Source: Candidatus Phytoplasma pruni (GTDB lineage: Bacteria > Bacillota_I > Bacilli_A > Acholeplasmatales > Acholeplasmataceae). From it: a stretch of DNA of 64,000 bases. Of this stretch, positions 57,340 through 64,000 are shown piece by piece. Positions within the stretch are counted from its first letter, which is position 1; each line of letters starts with the position of its first letter. Location of the stretch: the NCBI RefSeq assembly GCF_001277135.1, contig NZ_LHCF01000002.1, positions 1-64,000 on the forward strand, written 5' to 3'. The notes beneath the pieces were generated by a model. The model worked only from the letters and a program-made list of their open reading frames with translations, did no database searches and was not told the origin of the DNA. The position numbers were made by a program, and so were the translations under genes.

Positions 57340-58482
57340 ATGAAAAAAAAAGTGATTGTTGGTTTATCAGGTGGAGTTGATAGTAGCGTCACGGCTTTAT
57401 TATTAAAACAACAAGGTTATGAGGTAGAAGGTATTTTTATGCGTAATTGGGATAGTAGTTTGAATTATGATGTTCAAGGTAATCCTAATGTTAATGATGA
57501 TGTTTGCCCTCAAACAGCCGATTTTAATGATGCTGCTGCCATCGCCAAACAATTAGATATTAAATTTCATCAAGTTGATTTTTCCGAAGAATATTGGGAC
57601 CAAGTGTTTTCATATTTTTTAAAATTATTAAAACAAAATTTAACCCCTAATCCTGATGTTTTATGCAATAATCAAATTAAATTTCTCACTTTTATCGAAT
57701 ATGCCGAACAATTCAATCCTGATTTTATCGCTATGGGGCATTATGCCAATATTACTCATGAAAAAAATCAACCCATCTTAACTAAAGCTTGGGACGATAC
57801 TAAAGACCAAACTTATTTTTTATCTCAACTTAAACAAAAACAATTAGATAAAATTCTTTTCCCTTTAGGAAAAATGAATAAAAAAGAAGTCAGAGAAATC
57901 GCGGCTAAAAATTCTTTAATAACAGCGAGAAAAAAAGACTCCACTGGTATTTGTTTTATCGGAGAACGCAAATTCAGTTCTTTTTTAAAAAATTATATTC
58001 CTGCTAAAAAAGGCCCTATTAAAGATATGAATGGTAAGTTGTTTCAAGAACATGAAGGCGTTTTTAATTATACTATTGGTCAAAGAAAAGGTCTTAATTT
58101 AGGGGTTACTCAAGAAAATCAAGCCCCTTGGTTTGTTGTGGGTAAAGAATTACCTACCAATACTTTGTTTGTGGACCAAAGTTATGACAGTCCTTACCTT
58201 TATAGCGATGCAGCTTTAATCATTGATGTGGTATGGAGAAATTATGGTGTTTATCAAAATCATGGTAAAATGAAGATGATGGCTAAATTTCGTTATCGTC
58301 AACCCGATCAAGAAGTGGAACTTGTTTGGTTGGATAAAACAACTTTAAAAGTGTATTATCCCCAAAAAATCAAAGCTGTTACGCCAGGGCAAATAGCGGC
58401 TTTTTATAAAGATGATTTTTGTCTAGGAGCGGGAATGATTAAAGAAGTTTATTATCAAGAGAAAAAACTTTCATATGTTTAA
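57340..58482 (+). CDS. mnmA: tRNA-specific 2-thiouridylase MnmA
   Basis: MnmA, 380 residues, makes s2U at position 34 of tRNA-Lys, -Glu and -Gln. It has the PP-loop SGGVDSSV at 9-16, the first catalytic Cys in NPDVLCNNQIKF (near residue 108) and the second in STGICFIGER (near 206). The C-terminal beta-barrel domain is complete. It works together with MnmE (also here) on the same wobble base; the tRNA-Glu (TTC) in this window is a substrate. Confidence 0.97.
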   Translation: MKKKVIVGLSGGVDSSVTALLLKQQGYEVEGIFMRNWDSSLNYDVQGNPNVNDDVCPQTADFNDAAAIAKQLDIKFHQVDFSEEYWDQVFSYFLKLLKQNLTPNPDVLCNNQIKFLTFIEYAEQFNPDFIAMGHYANITHEKNQPILTKAWDDTKDQTYFLSQLKQKQLDKILFPLGKMNKKEVREIAAKNSLITARKKDSTGICFIGERKFSSFLKNYIPAKKGPIKDMNGKLFQEHEGVFNYTIGQRKGLNLGVTQENQAPWFVVGKELPTNTLFVDQSYDSPYLYSDAALIIDVVWRNYGVYQNHGKMKMMAKFRYRQPDQEVELVWLDKTTLKVYYPQKIKAVTPGQIAAFYKDDFCLGAGMIKEVYYQEKKLSYV

Positions 58483-58530
58483 ACATTTTTTATCCTTTAA
58501 AAAAGATGTTTTAAAAATTCAAAAAAATAG

Positions 58531-60775
58531 GTGATTAAAGTGCTTTTTAATACTACTGAAACCCATAACATAGAAAAAAAAGTTCATGAAGAAGTTTTAT
58601 TCCAAGAATTGATGCAAAAAGTAAAAAAATACATTCATGAAAAAACAGTCTTAGATAAAATTAATCAAGCTTATTTATTGGCTAAAAAACAACATACAAA
58701 TCAAAAAAGAGTAACAGGTGAAAATTTCATTATTCACCCTATTTCTGTTGCTATTATTTTAGCTGATTTGAATAGTGAACCCAATACTTTAATGGCTGGT
58801 TTATTACACGATTCTTTAGAAGATACGGATTTAACTTTTGATGAATTAAAGGATTTTTTAGGGGAAGATGTGGCTTATATAGTGAAAAGCACCACTAAAT
58901 TAGCTAAACTTAGTTTTAACCCTAAACAAAGACAAGTAGAAAACCATCAAAAACTTTTTTTAGCTATGGCTAATGATATTAGAGTAGTTTTAGTAAAAAT
59001 AGCAGATAGACTACATAATATGCAGACTTTAAAAGAAATGAAGCCTGAAAAACAATTACATATTTCCCAAGAAACATTAGATATTTATGTTCCTTTAACC
59101 CATCGTTTAGGTCTTTTTCAAATTAAATCTCAATTAGAAGATTTAACTTTTAGATATATGAACCCTAAAGAATATTACCGCATTTCTAACTTAATTAACG
59201 CTAAAAAAAATGAACGCGAAAATTCTATCCAAAATATTATTAAAAATATTAAATCTTTATTTTATAAGTCCGGCATTACTGATTTTTCCATTAGCGGACG
59301 TAGTAAAAATATTTATAGTATTTATAAAAAGATGAACCAAGGACAAGTTAGTTTTGACGAAATTTTTGACTTATTAGCGGTTCGTATTATTGTGGATAAA
59401 GTAGATGTATGTTATCAATGTTTAGGCCTTATTCACGCTCATTATTCTCCTTTACCAAGGAGATTTAAGGATTATATCGTTGTTCCAAAGCCTAATTTAT
59501 ACCAAGCCCTTCATAACACGGTTTTAGCCAAAGATGGTTCTATTTTTGAAATCCAAATCAAAACTAAAGAAATGGATGAAATTGCCGAAAAAGGAATCGC
59601 CGCCCATTGGGGTTATAAAGAAAATAAAGTTTATTCCAAAGACAATAAACAGTTGGAAATAGCGCAAAAATTAAGATGGTACCAAGATTTAATTAAAATC
59701 ACCAAAGATACTAAAAATAAATCTCTACAAAATTCCAAAAATTTAGTAGATTCTATTAAAAATGATATTTTAAGCAAAAATGTTTATGTTTTTACACCGA
59801 AACAAGAAGTATTCGAATTTCCAGAAGGTTCCACACCTATTGATTTTGCTTTCCGTATACATTCTATGATTGGTTTTACCATGACAGGCGCTATTGTGAA
59901 CGAAAAAATCGTTCCTCTTGATTATAAGCTGAAAAACGGTGATATTATTTCTATTAAAACAAATAAAAACGTTTTTAGAGTGCATAAGGATTGGTTGAGG
60001 ATAGCAAAAACTTCTTATGTTAAAAAATTCATTACAAATTTTTTAAATAAACAGAAAAAAGAAGTTTTAACTTTAATCCAAAATGGTAAAGAAATTTTAG
60101 ATAAAGAATTGCAAGCACAAAAGAAAGATTTTAAAATTGACCACAATTTTGTTAGAAAAAGTTTTCACAAGCAATCTATTCAAAATGTTCATGAATTATA
60201 TGAAGCTTTGGGAAGAAAAAAAAATCACTCCTGATGTGGTGCTCGCTAAAATCAATTCTTTTGAAGAAATACGCAAAGAATACAATAAAGAACAAATTTC
60301 AAAAAAATTGAAAAAATTCACTTATGAAAACGAAACAGGTGTTTTTATTGAAGGATTAAATAAAACTAAATTAAAATTAGCGAATTGTTGCAATCCTATT
60401 TTTGGCGAAGAAATAGTGGGTTTTATTACCAAAGATAAAGGCACCAATGTTCACCGTAAAGATTGTGTTAATTTACAACAATACGATTCTAACCGTCTTA
60501 TTGTCGCTCATTGGCGCCAAAATTATCAATTAAAATACGCCACTTGGCTTTTGATTATTGGTTCTTATAGTTCTTCTTTAATTGCTAATATTACTGATAA
60601 AGCTAACGCTTTAGGAATTCATATTTCTAAAATAAACATGATTAATAATAATAAATTATCAGAAACCACTATTAAACTGCAAATACTAGTAAAAAATATT
60701 TCTGAAATGGAAAAATTAATTTCTCATTTATTACAATTATCTAATATTTATCAAATTTATAGAGGAACAAATTAA
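58531..60775 (+). CDS. spoT: bifunctional (p)ppGpp synthetase/hydrolase Rel/SpoT, frame interrupted once
   Basis: Rel/SpoT, about 747 residues if rejoined. The HD hydrolase has HPISVAIILADL and HDSLEDTD. The synthetase has GRSKNIYSIYKKM and RFKDYIV (RxKD type, bifunctional). TGS starts NVYVFTPKQEVFEFPEGSTP. After a nine-A run (60216-60224) the frame changes. Removing one A joins ALGRKK to ITPDVVLAKI and restores the zinc-finger/CC part (LANCCNPIFGEEIVGF) and the ACT end. GTG 58531 or GTG 58540 could be the start; AGGTGA favours the second. Without repair the product would lose its regulatory end. Confidence 0.93.
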
Positions 60776-60782
60776 AAGGTTT

Positions 60783-62072
60783 ATGGTTAAAAAAATAAAA
60801 GGGACTCACGATTTATTTTATGATGAGATGTCTAAATGGCAGTTTATCGAAAAGAAACTTAAAACTCTTTTGGAAGCGTACAATTTTCAGGAAATAAGAA
60901 CTCCTATTATCGAATATAAAGAAGTTTTTTATCGTGCTACCGAACAATCCGATATTGTTAAGAAAGAAACTTATCAATTTCACGATAAAAAAGGTAGATT
61001 AATAGCTTTAAGACCGGAAGGGACGGCTTCTGTTATTAGAAGTTATATCGAAAATAAATTGGATTTTCAAAACGAGTTAACTAAATTATATTATTTAGGT
61101 CCTTTTTTTCGTTATGAAAGACCACAAAAAGGTCGATATCGTCAATTCCATCAAATAGGCGTTGAAGCCATTGGTGTACCTAATTCTTTATCCGAAGTAG
61201 AAGTTATTATTTTAGCTTATGAATCTTTGTTAACTTTAGGACTCAAGAATGTTAAAATTAAAATCAACACTTTAGGGGACCTTCCTACTCGTCAAAAATT
61301 TTTAACTATTTTTAAGAATTATATTGACCAAAATACTCAAGATTTATGTAGTTTATGTTTAGAAAGAAAAGAAAAAAATGTTTTACGTATTTTTGATTGT
61401 AAACAATGTTCCCAAAAAGAGGTTTTAAAAAAAGCTCCTTTAATTTTAGATCACCTTTCTGTAGAAGTTAAAAATAAATTTAACCATGTTTTAGAACTTT
61501 TAAAAGAAGCTCGGGTTAATTACGAAATAGACCCTCTTTTGGTAAGAGGTCTAGATTATTACACAGATACAGTTTTTGAAATTGCCGCTAATGACGCCAC
61601 TAACCAAAATGATTTAGTTTTAGGTGGCGGTGGCAATTATAACGAATTAACCGAAATTTTTGGCGGTAAAAAAACTAATTGTATTGGCTTTGCTTTGGGA
61701 ATAGAACGTTTAATGATTGCCATGGAAGAGAATCATTTATTCCCTTATGTCAGTTCCTCTGTTTTAGATGTTTATTTATTAGCGTTAGACCAAGAAGCTT
61801 TAAAACCAACCTTTATGTTGATGCAAAAAATCCGTCAACATAGTCTACAAACTAACATGAATTATGAAACAGGTCATTTCAATAAAAAGTTAAAAAAAGC
61901 TTTACAAACTAACCCTAAATACATTCTTTTTATTGGTCAAAAAGAATTAAAAGATAACGTCTTAACGGTTAAAAATATAGCAGAAAAAAAAGAATATAAA
62001 TTTTCACCAGAACAAACAATCAATTTTTTAATAAAGGAATTAACAAGTGAAAACAAAATATATTTACGATAA
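60783..62072 (+). CDS. hisS: histidyl-tRNA synthetase
   Basis: HisRS, 429 residues, class II. It has motif 1 around NFQEIRTPIIEY, motif 2 GPFFRYERPQKGRYRQFHQ, the His-binding GLDYYTDTVFE and motif 3 CIGFALGIERL. Four cysteines (CSLC, CKQC at about 195-215) may form a zinc site. It starts 7 bases after spoT and overlaps aspS by 26 bases; hisS-aspS is the usual Firmicutes pair. Confidence 0.97.
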   Translation: MVKKIKGTHDLFYDEMSKWQFIEKKLKTLLEAYNFQEIRTPIIEYKEVFYRATEQSDIVKKETYQFHDKKGRLIALRPEGTASVIRSYIENKLDFQNELTKLYYLGPFFRYERPQKGRYRQFHQIGVEAIGVPNSLSEVEVIILAYESLLTLGLKNVKIKINTLGDLPTRQKFLTIFKNYIDQNTQDLCSLCLERKEKNVLRIFDCKQCSQKEVLKKAPLILDHLSVEVKNKFNHVLELLKEARVNYEIDPLLVRGLDYYTDTVFEIAANDATNQNDLVLGGGGNYNELTEIFGGKKTNCIGFALGIERLMIAMEENHLFPYVSSSVLDVYLLALDQEALKPTFMLMQKIRQHSLQTNMNYETGHFNKKLKKALQTNPKYILFIGQKELKDNVLTVKNIAEKKEYKFSPEQTINFLIKELTSENKIYLR

Positions 62073-63798
62073 TAACGAGATAACCCTTAACCAAAAAGGC
62101 GAAAAAGTCTTTTTAAAAGGTTGGATCGAAAGAAAAAGAAATTTAGGTAATAAACTTTTTATTGATTTAAGAGATGTTTCGGGGATAGTTCAATTAGTGG
62201 TACTTAACAATCATCCTCAATATCAACAAATTGCTTTAACTAAAATCGAAACAGTGGTTGACGTTAAAGGCGCAGTGATCGAAAGAATAAATAAAAACCC
62301 TAATTTAACGACCGGTGAAATCGAAGTTTTAGTGCAAGAAATGTCTTTTCTTTCTGAAGCGGAGCACATACCTTTAAGCATTGTGGAAAAAAACGAAGCT
62401 TTAGAAGATTATCGTTTAAAATATCGTTATTTAGATTTAAGAAAAAAAGATAAAAAAAGTTTTTTAATTCAAAGGCACGAAATTACTCAAAACATTAGAC
62501 AAACTCTTTTAAATAATAAATTTTTTGAATTAGAAACTCCTTTATTATCAAAATCAACTCCTGAAGGGGCGAGAGATTATTTAGTTCCTTCGCGCATTCA
62601 TCCTCATCATTTTTACGCTTTGCCTCAGTCTCCGCAAATTTACAAACAATTATATATGATTTCTGGCTTTGAAAGATATTTTCAAATAGCTCGTTGTTTT
62701 AGAGATGAAGATTTAAGATCAGATAGACAACCAGAATTTACTCAAATAGATATTGAGACTTCATTTTTCAGTCAAGAAGATTTAATGAATTTAACTGAAG
62801 AAATTATGACGAATTTGTTTGCCGAAATATTAAACAAACCTTTGCCCACTCCTTTAGAACGTCTGTCTTTCCAAGAAACTATGAACTTGTATGGTTCAGA
62901 TAAACCTGATTTAAGGTTTGATTTAAAGATCGAACCTTTAAAGACTTATTTTAAAGAAGATTTCGTTAATGCAGAAGGAACCGAGAAAACCATTAAAGGG
63001 ATTAAATTAAATTCTTCCCTCCCTTTAAACCTTTTAACAAGAAAAAAAATAGACGAATATAAACATTTGATCAAAACCCAATTTAATTTAAATTTAAATC
63101 TTTTTAAAAAAAAAGACAATACTTTAAAAGGTAATTTAAGTCAATTTGTTAATGATGCTTCTTTTTTAGAAGAAGACGAATGGTGCTTTGTTATTAGTAA
63201 CGATTTAAAGGACCTTTCTTCAGAAAATCATTTATTAAAAACATTAGGTTTTTTGAGAAATAAATTAGGTCATAATTTGAATTTAATCGACCCTAATCAA
63301 GAATCTTTATTGTGGATAGTGGATTTTCCTTTGTTTGAATTTAATTCAGAAGATAATCGTTATTACGCTATGCATCATCCTTTTACAGCCTCTTCAGATA
63401 TTAATATTTTAGAAAAACACCCTGAAAAAGCTCAAGCTCAAGCTTATGATTTAGTGTGGAATGGTTATGAAATTGGAGGAGGTTCTTTGAGGAATTATCA
63501 AAGCCACGTGCAAGAATTAATGTTTCAAAAATTAGGTTTTAGCAAAGAAGAAGTTCAAAATCGTTTTGGTTTTTTAATAGAAGCGCTAAAATACGGCACT
63601 CCTCCACATGGAGGCATCGCTTTAGGATTAGACCGTTTAGTGATGTTATTTACTAAAACGAATAATATTAAAAATGTTATTGCCTTCCCTAAAACTCAAA
63701 GTGCTCAAGATTTAATGATGGAAACGCCTAATTTAGTTGATCAAGAACAATTAGATGTTTTAAACATTCAATTAAAAAAGGACGCTGAAAAGAAATAA
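62047..63798 (+). CDS. aspS: aspartyl-tRNA synthetase
   Basis: AspRS, 583 residues, bacterial type with the GAD insertion. The GTG start at 62047 lies within hisS and has AAGGA 8 bases before. It has an OB-fold (KGWIERKRNLGNKLFIDLRD), motif 2 FRDEDLRSDRQPEFTQ, and motif 3 GGIALGLDRLVMLF. The GAD insert seems a little degraded. A perfect terminator follows 15 bases after the stop. Confidence 0.97.
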   Translation: MKTKYIYDNNEITLNQKGEKVFLKGWIERKRNLGNKLFIDLRDVSGIVQLVVLNNHPQYQQIALTKIETVVDVKGAVIERINKNPNLTTGEIEVLVQEMSFLSEAEHIPLSIVEKNEALEDYRLKYRYLDLRKKDKKSFLIQRHEITQNIRQTLLNNKFFELETPLLSKSTPEGARDYLVPSRIHPHHFYALPQSPQIYKQLYMISGFERYFQIARCFRDEDLRSDRQPEFTQIDIETSFFSQEDLMNLTEEIMTNLFAEILNKPLPTPLERLSFQETMNLYGSDKPDLRFDLKIEPLKTYFKEDFVNAEGTEKTIKGIKLNSSLPLNLLTRKKIDEYKHLIKTQFNLNLNLFKKKDNTLKGNLSQFVNDASFLEEDEWCFVISNDLKDLSSENHLLKTLGFLRNKLGHNLNLIDPNQESLLWIVDFPLFEFNSEDNRYYAMHHPFTASSDINILEKHPEKAQAQAYDLVWNGYEIGGGSLRNYQSHVQELMFQKLGFSKEEVQNRFGFLIEALKYGTPPHGGIALGLDRLVMLFTKTNNIKNVIAFPKTQSAQDLMMETPNLVDQEQLDVLNIQLKKDAEKK

Positions 63799-63812
63799 AA
63801 TAGTATAATATT

Positions 63813-63840
63813 AAAAGATCCCTAAATATGGGATCTTTTT
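63813..63840 (+). terminator. rho-independent terminator of the spoT-hisS-aspS unit
   Basis: AAAAGATCCC and GGGATCTTTT form a perfect 10-bp stem with a 7-base loop TAAATAT, followed by T. It lies 15 bases after the aspS stop. Confidence 0.9.
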
Positions 63841-63879
63841 TCTATATCAAAACTTTTAGAAAGAAAATGACTTTTTTCC

Positions 63880-63907
63880 TTGACTTTTGAAAAAGAAGGT
63901 TTATAAT
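63880..63907 (+). promoter_or_regulatory. strong sigma70-type promoter at the right edge
   Basis: TTGACT (63880-63885) and TATAAT (63902-63907) are separated by 16 bases. The transcript would start near 63915. The 85 bases that follow hold AAGGAGAGG with a few ATG codons, so a coding or RNA gene begins at or beyond the edge; it cannot be named. Confidence 0.65.
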
Positions 63908-64000
63908 ATAAATAATCATATCGATTAAACGAAAGATTTTAGTCAGGGCGTTTTGGCATGGTTAAGGAGAGGAAAGAATGAAATGATGGGCTATCATATT

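Noticed and set aside
63940-64000. 5' end of RNase P RNA (rnpB) suggested by GAGAGGAAAG
   Set aside because: The conserved GAGGAAAGTCC block is not continued (AATGAAATG follows), so the match is too short.
1-64000. UGA read as tryptophan, as in Mycoplasma
   Set aside because: Trp is encoded by TGG throughout, nadE ends with TGA and RF2 is present, so the standard bacterial code applies.
1-64000. CRISPR array, prophage or intact insertion sequence
   Set aside because: No regularly spaced repeats, cas genes, phage structural genes or complete transposase frame were found; only decayed mobile-unit-like pieces at 32-34.5 kb.

Overview
The window looks like a chromosomal segment of a phytoplasma ('Candidatus Phytoplasma', Mollicutes, Acholeplasmatales lineage). 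The reasons are: very A+T-rich DNA; Firmicutes-type gene order in a reduced genome; TGA used as a normal stop (for example nadE) and TGG for Trp, which excludes Mycoplasma and Spiroplasma; ECF-type and MalK-type transporters in place of biosynthesis; and remnants resembling phytoplasma mobile-unit genes (an FtsH-like AAA+ ATPase and a DUF2963-like protein). The species cannot be fixed from this sequence alone.

Layout. 0.1-8 kb, minus strand: rplU-prp-rpmA-obgE plus an ECF-like membrane protein; the tRNA hydroxylase trhO; a ThiT-like S component; a decayed hsdS fragment (plus strand); and a tandem pair of paralogous lineage-specific membrane proteins. 8-31.4 kb, minus strand: the large information-processing block, read as gltX-cysS-(P-type ATPase)-rlmB-rpmG-secE-nusG-rplK-rplA-rplJ-rplL-rpoB-rpoC-rpsL-rpsG-fusA-tuf, with rplM-rpsI upstream. 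31.5-32 kb: four tRNA genes (Glu, Arg, Pro, Gly; minus strand). 32-35.2 kb: a gene graveyard with mobile-unit-like remnants. From 35.2 kb the plus strand dominates: asnS, a complete sugar-type ABC transporter, nrnA, mnmE, thrS, then (minus) ftsH and a peptide-binding-like protein, then secA, a decayed DNA methyltransferase region, prfB, a YitT-family protein, nadE, mnmA, spoT/rel, hisS and aspS. A strong promoter at the right edge points to a further transcript.

How the genes work together. Most of the window is transcription and translation: RNA polymerase beta and beta', NusG, ribosomal proteins, EF-Tu, EF-G, RF2, six aminoacyl-tRNA synthetases, tRNA modification by MnmE, MnmA and TrhO, and L27 maturation by Prp. 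Protein export (SecA, SecE), quality control (FtsH), stringent response (Rel), RNA turnover (NrnA) and host-nutrient import make up the rest.

Main points for a second look. (1) RpoC has an N-terminal extension of about 200 residues that looks like two alpha-CTD/helix-hairpin-helix modules plus an acidic linker. (2) NadE keeps its glutaminase triad but appears to have lost the ATP-binding SGGxDS loop of the synthetase domain. (3) Six otherwise conserved genes (rpsL, rpoB, rplJ, rplK, the sugar-binding protein and spoT) are each interrupted by one single-base frameshift at an A/T homopolymer. This suggests sequencing error, or for the A8 and A9 tracts possible polymerase slippage. (4) RpoB carries non-consensus residues in the rifampicin pocket. 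(5) prfB lacks the programmed frameshift.
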